Assembly (NCBI RefSeq): GCF_003048405.1
Contig: NZ_PIQS01000001.1
Span: 496,001-560,000 of the forward strand
Source of the DNA: Campylobacter concisus
GTDB taxonomy: Bacteria; Campylobacterota; Campylobacteria; Campylobacterales; Campylobacteraceae
DNA: 64,000 bases
Direction of reading: 5' to 3'
Each line of letters starts with the position of its first letter. Within the stretch, counting starts at the first letter, position 1. This document shows, piece by piece, positions 49,875-59,117 of the stretch. The translations under genes were made by a program, and so were the position numbers. The notes beneath the pieces were generated by a model. The model was not told the origin of the DNA. It did not search any database and saw only the letters and a program-made list of their open reading frames with translations.

Positions 49875-51845
49875 CTACTCATTATCATACGATACCATCT
49901 CTACTTTAGCCTTTAGTGTGTTTGCATTAATAGGCTTGGCATAAGTGTTTAGTAAAATTTTATACTGCTTTTCATGTCCTACTATCTGGGCTATAAGGTT
50001 AGCTTCTACCTCGCGTTGCACTAGATAGTCTATAAAGTAGTGCCTAAAAGAGTAGAAGGTCTTTTTAGAGTCTTTGTCTATAAACTTTCTTTGGATCTGG
50101 CTTCTAAAAATTTCAGAGAAGTCCTTATTGCTTACCTTAAATATATTTCCGCTTTTCTTGCTATTAACATATTCTAGCAGACCTAGATCTATGAGCTTAC
50201 TATGAATAGGCACAAACCTAATGCTGTTTTTGGTCTTGGTGGTTTTACCATCATTTGTGTTTATGTTAAAGCAGTAAATCCCATCTTTTAAAGCTATATC
50301 TTCCTTATGAAGCTGTGTGATCTCTTTTATCCTCATGCCACTATAAGCAGCTATCATTGTGACGTAGTAGAGCTCACTAGCCTCTATCCTTGAACTTGGT
50401 GATTTACCACTTTGTTTGATACTAGTTACTATCTCAAAGATCTTTCTAGCTTCTGATGCTTCGTATGGAAGCACTGCCCTTTCGCTAGGGTCTATGTCTA
50501 TCTTGACATTCATTTTTGCAGTTATGCTTTTACTTATATAGCCGCTATCAAAGCAGTAGTTAAAAAACTGAATAACCCTTATCATATATTTTTGGATAGT
50601 AGGCTCAGAGAGTTTATCGTCATTTTCTCCTAGCTTAAGTATCTGAGATAAACTTTTATCTTTATACCTGCTCTTTTGAGCTAGCTTAGTTGGAATTTTA
50701 TAAAGAAGATCTCTAAATTCAAGCAAGTTATCTCTTGTGATCCTATAAACTGGCGTATCTTCGTTAAAGTATAAAAATAAGAGCTTTTTTACGCCAGTAA
50801 CTAGTCTTTGCGTATCTGGCGACCACTTGTCAGCTCTTTTAGTGTTTGTCTCAAATATCTTGAATGCATCCTTTAAGCTCTTTTGATCTTCTAAATTTAA
50901 AGCTGAGAATTGATTGCTAGAGCCAGATGTCGCTTGCAGTACTTGCCTGATCTCATACTCTTTGGTTATTTTGGCGCTAGGATTAAAAATACTAAAGCTA
51001 CTATCGTCATCTAATTTTATCTTGATATTTTTTGGTGGATTTGGGTCCATTATAATATCTTCCATGCTTCTATGGTCATTCTTTGTTCTTACTAGCTTTA
51101 AATTTGAAGTTGAGCCATACTTTTGATCTAGTATGGCATAAACCGTCTCGCTAATCCTCTGAGCCATAGCCTTAAGCTGTCCATCCGTAATGGGCAAACA
51201 ACCACTATCTTCAAGCTCTTTTATATTTTCTTGGAATGAAGCTATGTCCTTAGCGTCAAACGAACTAGGTTTGGCATGTTTGGCTAAGTTATCGCTAGAA
51301 TCATCTTCGAGAAAGTATTGCTCACGCTTATCATCAAAGAGCACGCTGCTCTTCTCAAGCTTTGATACAAGATAGTTAAGTGTTAGTATATTCTTCTCTA
51401 AAAGAGTTTGCCCTATGTTCTCTTTATCCTTACTACCAAGAGCGCCAGCAGTGTTAGTGATATTGCTTATATCCTTAATTAAAATTTGAGGTAGATCGCC
51501 ATCTATCAAACTTTGTTTAAAGTAGTCATTGAGCGCATTTAGAAATTCTACATCCATCTTCTTGTTAAGAAGAGAGTGCTCTTTGATACTCTTACTAAGC
51601 TTCACTTTCATAAACGAATTTACAAAAGATTGGATTATGCTATCACTAAGATTCATGTGAACCGCCCTTTTTATCAGGTAAAGATTATTATCTAGAATTT
51701 TAGCCCTTTTTCTGGCTTTTTCCAAGAGATTAGTGGATGTGGAGAAGCAAATTTCTCGCTTTTCGTTAAAAAATTTTCTGATGCTTGGAGCAAGTGTAGC
51801 TCGGTAGTAATATATACCGTTTCGCTCCCTTAAGTGTTGTCCCAT
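49875..51845 (-). CDS. Island integrase, tyrosine recombinase
   Basis: A 656-residue site-specific recombinase reading away from attR. The catalytic domain is C-terminal: Arg in AAYSGMRIKEITQLH (about residue 503), the His-Arg box KTFYSFRHYFIDYL (about 600), GHEKQYKILLNTYAK with the Tyr nucleophile (about 633). A SAM-like core-binding domain lies near 330-440, and the N-terminal ~300 residues resemble the extended integrases of proteobacterial islands. The promoter side is 105 bases from the 47-bp attR, as expected for a tRNA-targeting integrase. Confidence 0.93.
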   Translation of the reverse strand: MGQHLRERNGIYYYRATLAPSIRKFFNEKREICFSTSTNLLEKARKRAKILDNNLYLIKRAVHMNLSDSIIQSFVNSFMKVKLSKSIKEHSLLNKKMDVEFLNALNDYFKQSLIDGDLPQILIKDISNITNTAGALGSKDKENIGQTLLEKNILTLNYLVSKLEKSSVLFDDKREQYFLEDDSSDNLAKHAKPSSFDAKDIASFQENIKELEDSGCLPITDGQLKAMAQRISETVYAILDQKYGSTSNLKLVRTKNDHRSMEDIIMDPNPPKNIKIKLDDDSSFSIFNPSAKITKEYEIRQVLQATSGSSNQFSALNLEDQKSLKDAFKIFETNTKRADKWSPDTQRLVTGVKKLLFLYFNEDTPVYRITRDNLLEFRDLLYKIPTKLAQKSRYKDKSLSQILKLGENDDKLSEPTIQKYMIRVIQFFNYCFDSGYISKSITAKMNVKIDIDPSERAVLPYEASEARKIFEIVTSIKQSGKSPSSRIEASELYYVTMIAAYSGMRIKEITQLHKEDIALKDGIYCFNINTNDGKTTKTKNSIRFVPIHSKLIDLGLLEYVNSKKSGNIFKVSNKDFSEIFRSQIQRKFIDKDSKKTFYSFRHYFIDYLVQREVEANLIAQIVGHEKQYKILLNTYAKPINANTLKAKVEMVSYDNE

Positions 51846-51950
51846 ATTTAATAGTCAACCGGTCAAAAATGGAACAGTTTTACGTAATGACTAAGTAAAA
51901 AATCGTCTAAAGTGCGTATTTCAGGCTTTTGTGAGCTCATATAAAAAATC

Positions 51951-51997
51951 CTCATAAGCCGGAGGTCGGGAGTTCAAGTCTCCCCCGTGACACCATA
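51951..51997 (+). repeat. attR, right copy of the 47-bp island repeat
   Basis: An exact copy of the tRNA-Met 3' half at 29266-29312, without the 5' half of the tRNA. It marks the right end of the island next to the integrase gene. Confidence 0.9.
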
Positions 51998-52251
51998 AAT
52001 ACCTAAACTACGATGTTTCTACAATATTATATTGCAGTTACCTTTCATTAAATATAGCTTAATGTTTGTAGCAAAACAAAATTTTATGTAGCAAATTTTT
52101 AAGCTTGCAGTAATTTTAACACGTTTTTTGTAAAATTTTAAAAAACAAGTAAAATTTTTTAACGAATCATCTACTATGATATAATCTGTCACTCTACTGG
52201 GTTAAATTTTTACCATAACTTAAATAAAATGAGTATAGATGTGTAGTAAAA
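51998..52251. other. Non-coding segment right of the island
   Basis: About 250 AT-rich bases after attR with no supported gene. A possible -10 (TATAAT at 52178-52183) reads rightward, but no clear target start follows at suitable distance. Confidence 0.4.
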
Positions 52252-52404
52252 ATGGCGTTTATAACTATTGAATATGGGCTAAAAAATATTTTTGATGATT
52301 ATGATTTATTCATATTTCCTAGCAATAAAACACAAAATAGAGATAGGCTGCATAAGCATCACGAGATCCTGCGCGTGGTCAAATACCGGCTCACATTTAT
52401 AAAA

Positions 52405-53149
52405 GGCTCAAGATAAGTTAAAAACTTTCAAAGGAGTTTTAACTATGATCCTGCCGATGAAAAATAAGTATATAGTCCGTTCCCGAATTTCGCAGAAGAA
52501 ATTTAGAGAAATTCTCAAGTATTTTGCAGAGGATATAGAGGCTACTAAAATAGCAAATTTAACCGGGATTTCTAGAATTTCCATCAATAAAATTCTAAAA
52601 AATATCAGAATTTTAATGGCTAGCGAGTGTGAAAAAATAAGTAAGTTTTCAGGTGAGATAGAGATTGACGAAAGTTACTTTGGAGCTAAAAGAGTAAGAG
52701 GTAAGAGAGGTAGAGGAGCGGCAAATAAAACTCCGGTATTCGGTATGCTTAAAAGAGATGGCAAAGTCTATACCCAGATAGTTAAAAACTGCTCTGCAAA
52801 TGAACTAATACCGATATTATCGGAATTTAGCGAATTAGACGAGAGTGTAATTTACTCTGATTGCTGGAAAGCCTATGATGGATTAGTGGATTATGGAGCC
52901 AAAGCACACTACAGAGTAAAACACTCTAAAAATGAATTTGCTAATGGTAAAAACCATATAAATGGCATAGAAAATTTCTGGGGATACGCTAAACATAGAC
53001 TAGCTAAATTTAAAGGCATCAAGAAAGAGAATTTTTTGCTTCATCTAAAGGAGTGTGAATTTAGATATAATACTAAAACTACACAGGAAAACTTATATCA
53101 GAAACTGTTGAAATTGATAAGAGAGAATCCGCTTAACTTATCTTGAGCC
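52405..53149 (+). mobile_element. IS1595-family insertion sequence
   Basis: A 745-bp element with perfect 17-bp terminal inverted repeats (GGCTCAAGATAAGTTAA at 52405-52421, its complement at 53133-53149) and an 8-bp target duplication TTATAAAA (52397-52404 and 53150-53157). It contains one transposase gene. The intact ends and duplication indicate a recent, unrearranged insertion. Confidence 0.93.
52445..53146 (+). CDS. IS1595 family (ISXO2-type) transposase
   Basis: A 233-residue DDE-type transposase. An N-terminal helix-turn-helix (TKIANLTGISRISINKILKN) precedes the ISXO2 core: IEIDESYFGAKRVRGKRGRG with the first Asp-Glu, VIYSDCWKAYDGLVDYGA with the second Asp, and NGIENFWGYAKHRLAKFKGI with the final Asn-Glu region. 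The stop lies inside the right terminal repeat, as usual for compact IS. AAAGGAG precedes the start. Confidence 0.93.
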   Translation: MILPMKNKYIVRSRISQKKFREILKYFAEDIEATKIANLTGISRISINKILKNIRILMASECEKISKFSGEIEIDESYFGAKRVRGKRGRGAANKTPVFGMLKRDGKVYTQIVKNCSANELIPILSEFSELDESVIYSDCWKAYDGLVDYGAKAHYRVKHSKNEFANGKNHINGIENFWGYAKHRLAKFKGIKKENFLLHLKECEFRYNTKTTQENLYQKLLKLIRENPLNLS

Positions 53150-53226
53150 TTATAAAAATAAAAGATTCAAAATATCTAAAGGTAAAATTTGAGAATTTAC
53201 TTGGAGAGTATTTGGTACGCAATTGA

Positions 53227-53775
53227 TGATTATGTAATAATTTTTTATTTGGTAATTTAAAAATATATGTGTTATTAATAATATTTTTATTTTTATACTC
53301 AAAAAAAGTCACTTTTGGTCTGTAATTTTAAGATATTTGTTTCGATTCCTCGTATAAATACGAGCATTAAGTAATTTATAAGTATTTTTATGCTATATAA
53401 TCAATTATAAGCAAAAACCCCTTGATATATCGTGCTTTTGAAACAAAAATCAATAATTATTGACCGTTTAAACAATCTAGCCATCAAAATATCTTATAAT
53501 ATACACAAATTTAAAAATAAAATATTTTTAACCAAAGGAGATTAAGATGATTAAAATTAGTTAGAAGCAGAAGTTCTATTTAAGTATTTTAAGTAAAACC
53601 TCTGCAATAGGTTGTAAGCATTCCTATTGTAATCGTTCTCTACTTTTAAACTACTTAAATAAAAACCTTATCAACAACTACTATATTAAAGCAATAGGCA
53701 CACTATAAGTATGCCTATTTGGTGAGATGGCTATTGCTATCTTTGTAAAAATTTAAAAAGTCATAGGAGAAAAAT
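53227..53775. other. Non-coding, structured leader upstream of the second mobilization cluster
   Basis: About 550 bases. After an AAAGGAG at 53536-53542 comes a 5-codon frame (ATGATTAAAATTAGTTAG, MIKIS) at 53547-53564. Three hairpins follow: GCAGAAGTT/AACCTCTGC (53571-53609), CAATAGG/CCTATTG (53609-53641) and AATAGGCA/TGCCTATT (53693-53720). A leader peptide followed by alternative hairpins resembles an attenuator or an oriT/origin region. No protein gene is supported. Confidence 0.45.
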
Positions 53776-54078
53776 ATGGCGAATAAAAAAATGCTTTTAA
53801 ATGATTTAAAAGCTATTAGAAAAAATAAAACAAAACAGGAGATTAAAAAAGCATGCTTTGAAGTCTTGTTTCCACAACAAGCTACGATCAAAGAGTGTAG
53901 GCTAGTAATCGAAGATCGTTTTAACATCAAGTTATCAAATAAGGAATTTTCCAAACGGAAGAAAGAGTATGATGCAAAAGATACACATCAAACCTCTCAT
54001 ACAGATCAAATTTCTGAGGTTAAAGAAGACGAAAAAAACGATGAGGAGCTAAGCAATGGCGCTAACAATCAAGAGTAG
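53776..54078 (+). CDS. Small charged protein of the second mobilization cluster
   Basis: A 100-residue hydrophilic protein with a helical N-terminal domain (NDLKAIRKNKTKQEIKKACF, EDRFNIKLSNKEFSKRKKEY) that could be a small DNA-binding fold, and an acidic, disordered C-terminus. It overlaps the next gene by 23 bases. I do not recognise the family; position next to mob genes suggests a plasmid accessory role. Confidence 0.55.
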   Translation: MANKKMLLNDLKAIRKNKTKQEIKKACFEVLFPQQATIKECRLVIEDRFNIKLSNKEFSKRKKEYDAKDTHQTSHTDQISEVKEDEKNDEELSNGANNQE

Positions 54079-54598
54079 TGATACAGCAGTTGCGGCAAAT
54101 GCCGTAATTGCACTACAAGAACATGTTGAAATGGGCAATAAGGTTAGTGAAAATATTAGAAATAATATTGAGCTTTTTAATAAAACTACGGATAGTTTTA
54201 ATGGAGATTTTAAAGAAAAAATAGAGCTAATAAAGCAAGGAAGTACCGAACTTATAAATGCAGCAAAAGAGGTCCAAAACAACTTTCAAAATACTCTAAA
54301 GAGTGCAGATAAAACTATATCAAAGATTAACTCATCTTTTACCTCTTTGATGAAAAAGATAGCATATGTGTTAATTACCATTGTGTTTATAGAAGCACTC
54401 TTCTTTTTTGGCTACTTGTTTTATGATAGCCATAAGACAAATGAAACCAAATCTGCACTACAAAATAGGCTAGATAAAGCACTTTATAACGTGTCTAATC
54501 TTCAAGGCTTTATTATCCATATTTACAACCAAGATAGCCAAAAAGCTAGCGAAGATTTTAATAAATGGCTAAACACAAATGGTGATAGCAATGTTTAG
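54056..54598 (+). CDS. Single-pass membrane protein with coiled coil (MobB-like position)
   Basis: A 180-residue protein: a helical, Asn/Glu/Lys-rich first half (EHVEMGNKVSENIRNNIELF), one transmembrane segment (IAYVLITIVFIEALFFFGYL, about residues 102-121) and a short tail. The topology matches membrane helper proteins of mobilization systems such as MobB, but there is no clear sequence link. Confidence 0.55.
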   Translation: MALTIKSSDTAVAANAVIALQEHVEMGNKVSENIRNNIELFNKTTDSFNGDFKEKIELIKQGSTELINAAKEVQNNFQNTLKSADKTISKINSSFTSLMKKIAYVLITIVFIEALFFFGYLFYDSHKTNETKSALQNRLDKALYNVSNLQGFIIHIYNQDSQKASEDFNKWLNTNGDSNV

Positions 54599-54691
54599 TA
54601 GTAAGCAAATTTTTCTAATAGCAAGACACATACAATGTATGACACTTCGTTTTCATACCTTGTATAATCTTGCTCTGCCGAGGGCTACAAT

Positions 54692-54728
54692 GCGAGATAT
54701 AAGAAGCGTTAAAAACGCTTCATCTCGC
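54692..54728. repeat. Strong bulged hairpin upstream of mobC2
   Basis: GCGAGAT (54692-54698) pairs with ATCTCGC (54722-54728) and GAAGCGTT (54703-54710) with AACGCTTC (54714-54721), leaving a 4-base bulge and a 3-base loop. It sits 26 bases before the MobC-like gene, so it could be the oriT of this cluster. No T-run follows, which argues against a terminator. Confidence 0.6.
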
Positions 54729-54754
54729 TAACACATTTTATAAAAGGATATCAT

Positions 54755-55117
54755 ATGCTAAAAAATATTAAGGATAAAGTACTCTCTATAAGGATTACTT
54801 CTCAGCAAAATAGCAAATTATCTGATATAGCTAGAGAACTAAAAATATCAAGATCAGAAATCATTTCCTATCTTATAGATAATGGCAATATAAATTCTGA
54901 ATCCATAAAAAAGAAAGAGCTATATCCAACAATCATTACATATTTTGCTAGACCTTTTAATAACATTAATCAAATAGCAAAGAAACTAAATATAGCTTAT
55001 AAGACTAGTGGTAATATAGCTTTAGAAGTGATACTGCAGACACAAGAAGAGTTGTACAAAGTTCAATCAGTACTAACTGAAATTTTAAGCCTAATAAAGA
55101 GTAGCTATGATAGTTAA
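54755..55117 (+). CDS. MobC-like mobilization protein
   Basis: A 120-residue protein with an N-terminal ribbon-helix-helix (LSIRITSQQNSKLSDIAREL and ISRSEIISYLI) and the MobC signature FNNINQIAKKLNIAYKTSG. It overlaps the relaxase start by 11 bases. Together they form the core of a second, separate mobilization system in the window. Confidence 0.75.
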   Translation: MLKNIKDKVLSIRITSQQNSKLSDIARELKISRSEIISYLIDNGNINSESIKKKELYPTIITYFARPFNNINQIAKKLNIAYKTSGNIALEVILQTQEELYKVQSVLTEILSLIKSSYDS

Positions 55118-57557
55118 GATCTCAAAGGGAGAAAAAGGCGTAGCTGATTATCTAAAAACTGGCAAGAAAAGAGATTCAAAGCTAACTAGAGATGAAAAAG
55201 ATGATAGATTGCCACTGGTTGGAAATTTAGATCTTATCGAGATGTCTGAAAAGCACCAGAGCAAGAAAAAGAATAAGAAACATAACTACTATCATATATC
55301 CTTGTCATTTACTTCAGAGGAGTGGAGCAGACTATATGAAAGTGGCAATATAGATGAGCTTATAATGGATTTTTTGAGGCTAACTTTCCCAAATCACGAC
55401 ATAGATGAGCTACTTTTTTATGCTGAAGCTCATCTGCCTATAATCAAAGAAGAGCCATATATTCCTCGCCCAGAAGGGGTACTAGAAAATAGAACATTAA
55501 ACAAGAAACATAAAAATGGTGAACCACTAAAAAGAGAGCCTCATGTTCATCTAATAGTCTCTTTTGAAAATATGAAATTTACCCATAGTGTAAAAACCGG
55601 TGGAGTTATATATACAAAAGGTGCAGCCAAGCAACAAATAAAAGCTGTTATGGCTAAATCAGCAGAGAAATTTAAAAGAGTGGTTAATGACATCTTATCT
55701 AACAAGTATGGTCTAAATAATATAGAGCCTTTAGGTATGGATGAAGACCAACTAAATAAGCAATATGAAAGCTTTAAAAATGCAGCACAAAAGGTTAAGA
55801 AAGGCAAAGAAAAAGATACGCAGATAAAGATAGAAACAGATGTGGTGATCGAGCCAAAAGCCAATACAAAAGAGCGAAATATAAGTGTTGAAGAACTACT
55901 AGCTGATGCTAAAAATTCTACAGCTGATTATCTATTAAGAATGATAGAAGAAGATGAGAGTTTCAAAAAAGACTACTATGATAGGGCAAAGAGACTTAAT
56001 GCAGTGGATATAAGAGAATTTTTACCTATGATCAATGCAAAATTTAACATCACCGCAAAACCTGAAATGGTAAATGACAAATATAAGGTAAGAGTAGATG
56101 GTTTTAATGGAACTTATAATCTAACTGATCTAATGTGTAAGATAGTCTATAATGGTAGAAAAGGAGCGTTATTTCACGTAGTTAATGAGCTAGAGCAAAT
56201 GCTTATAGAACTTCAAGCCAATAAAAATAAACCAAAGATAACATTGAGTGTGAGCAGTGACTTTAGCACGCCAAATAAAGACCCAAAAGCTCAAGTGTTA
56301 AATAGTTGGAAAACGATACAAATAGAGCCATACAATCTAAAATCAATACTGAAAAACTATTCAGCTATATCAGTGGCAAGTTTCAAAGATAAAAATGAAG
56401 AAGATAGCAGTATTGATAGCATAACTCCTACGCTTATATATGATATAGATAACTCTAAATTTACTGCAAATGATGCTCAAAATTTACTACAAAGTAAAGG
56501 AATAAAAGGCTTCATATACCCAACCACCTATCAAGCGCCAGACACAAAAATAGAGAAATTTAAACTCATCATACCCACAACAGATGCTCCAAGCTTAAAT
56601 GAATATGATGAATACATAAAAGAGATAACAAGAGAGCTTGGGTTATATAACATAGTAAATAACTCCAGCTTGCATCCTAGTAAATTTCACTACACTCCAG
56701 TGCCAGGATCTGAACTTGTAAGCATTAGTGGAAAAACTTTTGATAATACAAGAGCCATTGAAGATGCGGGCTTAAAAACAGATATTAATAATATGGATAT
56801 TAAAGCCATATATGAAGATTTACAAAATCTAAGAAAATATGAGCTTAGCCATGAAACAAAAGATACCAACTCGCATATTAAAAGAGCAAGCTATCAAGCT
56901 ATATCATCAAAGATTCCAATAAAAGAGTTAATAGAATACTTTGACGAGAGCACTGTGGTTAAAACACATAAAAATCACCAAATACTTTCTAATAAAAGTG
57001 GCAGATATCTATACTTACCACAAGAAAATACAGCCTACTCTTTTAACCAAAATAGACACTATACCCCATATATCTACATTAGAGATAAATTTTATGAAGC
57101 AGCCAGAAAGATAAAAACCGGGTTTTTAAATGATGACGTCATTAAAAAGCTAGAACTTAAACAAAATGAATATGAAGGCTTTGCAAAAGGTATTGATGGT
57201 CATCTAGATATAAATGGGTACTATTTGGTGTTTATCAATAGAATAGAAAACTTTAAAAAATATCTATCAGATATAGCTAAGATTAACTATAAAGGCCTAA
57301 TTTATAACATAAAAACATATATGAAAGATTGGCAAGATATACAAGGTTTTAATAAGCTAAAGGAGCGTTATAAAACAGATAAGATATATCTAACAAATAA
57401 TCATATATCTTTTGGTTCACTAAAAATAACAAAGCAAGAGCTATACGATCAAGGACTTGATAAGGACTTTGGAGTGGAGCAATCAACACAACCATCGAAT
57501 ATGATAGAGACTAAAGAACAAAATGTAAAGTCAGGGTATGATGGTTTGGAGAGGTAG
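55107..57557 (+). CDS. Large relaxase with a C-terminal primase-like domain
   Basis: An 816-residue protein. The N-terminal ~220 residues look like a MobA/MobL-type HUH relaxase: KISKGEKGVADYL at the start, HNYYHISLSFTSEEWSRLYE, and the His-x-His strand EPHVHLIVSFENMK near residue 150. Residues ~420-560 contain PTLIYDIDNSKFTANDA followed by KFKLIIPTTDAPSLNEYDEY and LHPSKFHYTPVPG, a pattern of replication primases of the archaeo-eukaryotic (Prim-Pol-like) type with the D-x-D acids. A relaxase-primase fusion, as in MobA-RepB of IncQ plasmids, is inferred. The rest is unassigned. Confidence 0.72.
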   Translation: MIVKISKGEKGVADYLKTGKKRDSKLTRDEKDDRLPLVGNLDLIEMSEKHQSKKKNKKHNYYHISLSFTSEEWSRLYESGNIDELIMDFLRLTFPNHDIDELLFYAEAHLPIIKEEPYIPRPEGVLENRTLNKKHKNGEPLKREPHVHLIVSFENMKFTHSVKTGGVIYTKGAAKQQIKAVMAKSAEKFKRVVNDILSNKYGLNNIEPLGMDEDQLNKQYESFKNAAQKVKKGKEKDTQIKIETDVVIEPKANTKERNISVEELLADAKNSTADYLLRMIEEDESFKKDYYDRAKRLNAVDIREFLPMINAKFNITAKPEMVNDKYKVRVDGFNGTYNLTDLMCKIVYNGRKGALFHVVNELEQMLIELQANKNKPKITLSVSSDFSTPNKDPKAQVLNSWKTIQIEPYNLKSILKNYSAISVASFKDKNEEDSSIDSITPTLIYDIDNSKFTANDAQNLLQSKGIKGFIYPTTYQAPDTKIEKFKLIIPTTDAPSLNEYDEYIKEITRELGLYNIVNNSSLHPSKFHYTPVPGSELVSISGKTFDNTRAIEDAGLKTDINNMDIKAIYEDLQNLRKYELSHETKDTNSHIKRASYQAISSKIPIKELIEYFDESTVVKTHKNHQILSNKSGRYLYLPQENTAYSFNQNRHYTPYIYIRDKFYEAARKIKTGFLNDDVIKKLELKQNEYEGFAKGIDGHLDINGYYLVFINRIENFKKYLSDIAKINYKGLIYNIKTYMKDWQDIQGFNKLKERYKTDKIYLTNNHISFGSLKITKQELYDQGLDKDFGVEQSTQPSNMIETKEQNVKSGYDGLER

Positions 57558-57599
57558 ACTATTATGAGCTGTTGTAGAAGCCAAATTATTAGCCATCTC

Positions 57600-58814
57600 T
57601 CACCCCATAAAACTAAACGGCAAGGCAAACATATCTTCATCTAGCTTTACAGCTCTGTCTCCAGCATAAAAAACTATGCCCTTATCAAATTTATTTTGCA
57701 AATTATCTTTTAGATGATAGATGTGCTTAAAGTCATCTTTGCTGATTGTTTTTGAGGATTTGACCTCTATGGCTATGAGCTTACCTGATATCTCAAGTAT
57801 AAAATCAATCTCTTTTTGATCGCTCGTTCTATAGTAGTATATATTTGCTCTTTTTTTGCTACTTGTATTTGCCTTTAGTAGTTCGTCAAATACAAACGTC
57901 TCATATATAGCACCTTTATAAGGAGAATTCGCAAGCTCTTGTGCTGAAGAAATTTGTAGCAAGTGTGCCAGCACCCCTGTGTCGGTGGCAAAAATTTTAG
58001 GAGTTTTAATAAGTCTTTTTAGAGCGTTATTAAAATACGGCTGAAGCTTTTGGATCTGATAAGTATGTTCAAGCACGCTAAAATAGCTATCAAATGTCTT
58101 ATTATCAAGCCCAGACTCTAGGCATAGCTCGTTTTTGTTAAAGATATTGCCACTTCTTAGCATACATAGGCGGTACATAGTGATAAATTTATCCATGTTT
58201 CTTATGTTACCTATCTCTTTGGCGTCTGATTCTATATATGTTCTTATATATGAGCTAAACCAGAGATATTTTGATTTTTCAGAGCCTATCTTTGTGATCT
58301 CTGGGTAACCGCCATTTATGATCTTTTCAGATAAGCCGTCGTTGTCATATTTTCTAAACACCAGATGGCCTATATCGCTACTTAAAATATCTATCAAATT
58401 TTCATCACTATGACTTAACTCTTTTTGAGAAAGCGGATAGAGTTCCACTATGCCTATCCTACCAGCAAGTGAGTCTGATATATCTTTAAAGCCTTTTAAA
58501 TTTGCAGAGCCAGTTAGTATGAACTGTCCATTTGTTCTATCCTTATCTACAAATTCTTTTATTGCTAAAAGCAGTATAGGCACTCTTTGTATCTCATCTA
58601 TCACGATAGGCTTATTACAGTGCTCTATAAAGCCTTTGGGGTCGTTTCTCGCTGCTTCATAGATATTTATATCATCAAGTGTTACGTAATTTGGTATATC
58701 TAAATTTAATGCAAGGGTTGATTTGCCAACCTGCCTAGCCCCGCTTATCAAAAGCACCGGAAAGCTTTTCATATACTCTTTTATCTCATTGACTATGGCT
58801 CGTTTGATGTACAT
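57600..58814 (-). CDS. AAA-type ATPase with DUF4143
   Basis: A 404-residue ATPase: Walker A LLISGARQVGKSTLALNL (residues ~20-37), Walker B KPIVIDEIQRVPILLLAI, sensor FILTGSANLKG, then the DUF4143 domain (residues ~190-370) with the nuclease-like motif EIDFILEISGKLIAIEVKSS. These proteins are common, often on islands, and their role is poorly known; DNA binding and a REase-like C-terminal fold are generally assumed. Convergent with the relaxase gene. Confidence 0.88.
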   Translation of the reverse strand: MYIKRAIVNEIKEYMKSFPVLLISGARQVGKSTLALNLDIPNYVTLDDINIYEAARNDPKGFIEHCNKPIVIDEIQRVPILLLAIKEFVDKDRTNGQFILTGSANLKGFKDISDSLAGRIGIVELYPLSQKELSHSDENLIDILSSDIGHLVFRKYDNDGLSEKIINGGYPEITKIGSEKSKYLWFSSYIRTYIESDAKEIGNIRNMDKFITMYRLCMLRSGNIFNKNELCLESGLDNKTFDSYFSVLEHTYQIQKLQPYFNNALKRLIKTPKIFATDTGVLAHLLQISSAQELANSPYKGAIYETFVFDELLKANTSSKKRANIYYYRTSDQKEIDFILEISGKLIAIEVKSSKTISKDDFKHIYHLKDNLQNKFDKGIVFYAGDRAVKLDEDMFALPFSFMG

Positions 58815-59117
58815 AGTATTTTATCCTTAAATATTTAGGAGTATAATACTACAATATATATAAATTTACAAGGATGGTTTGGTTAAGATAATTGTATATT
58901 TAAATTTAATTCGAACTAAAACTGGTAAGATTAAGTCAGCCACTGTGATTTTCTATCACACTGAGTATTTTATTGGTAGAGTTTTAAGCGATATCACCTC
59001 AGATCTTAATATTGACAAATGGCAGTTAAATTTTCTCTCAAAAGGAGCAGCGCAATAACCATTTTTGGAATATTGCACAGGCTCTTTTATGCTGCGACCT
59101 AACTTACCAATAAATTT
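58815..59117. other. Region between the DUF4143 gene and the type III remnant
   Basis: About 300 bases; only the weakly supported 59-codon frame (58879-59058) is seen. A TATAAT-like -10 for the DUF4143 gene is possible on the minus strand around 58850-58840 (AGTATTATACTCC region). Confidence 0.35.
58879..59058 (+). CDS. Possible small protein, 59 residues
   Basis: A TTG at 58879 (preceded by CAAGGATGG) opens 59 codons without interruption: VKIIVYLNLIRTKTGKIKSA, TVIFYHTEYFIGRVLSDITS and so on, ending KGAAQ. An ATG at 58874 is in another frame and short. The frame has mixed hydrophobic and charged residues like a real small protein, but I have no family evidence. Confidence 0.3.
   Translation: MVKIIVYLNLIRTKTGKIKSATVIFYHTEYFIGRVLSDITSDLNIDKWQLNFLSKGAAQ

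Larger units (their letters stand above)
52252..53226 (+). pseudogene. Small ORF interrupted by the IS1595-type element
   Basis: An ATG at 52252 opens about 50 codons (MAFITIEYGLKNIFDDYDLF) that run into the IS target duplication. Removing the IS and one 8-bp copy joins it in frame to IKDSKYLKVKFENLLGEYLV and a stop at 53224-53226, giving about 75 residues. The stretch NKTQNRDRLHKHHE suggests a fragment of a larger protein. I do not recognise the family. Confidence 0.45.

Noticed and set aside
53536..53720. Retron-type msr/msd RNA
   Set aside because: No reverse transcriptase gene is adjacent; the following genes are mobilization functions.
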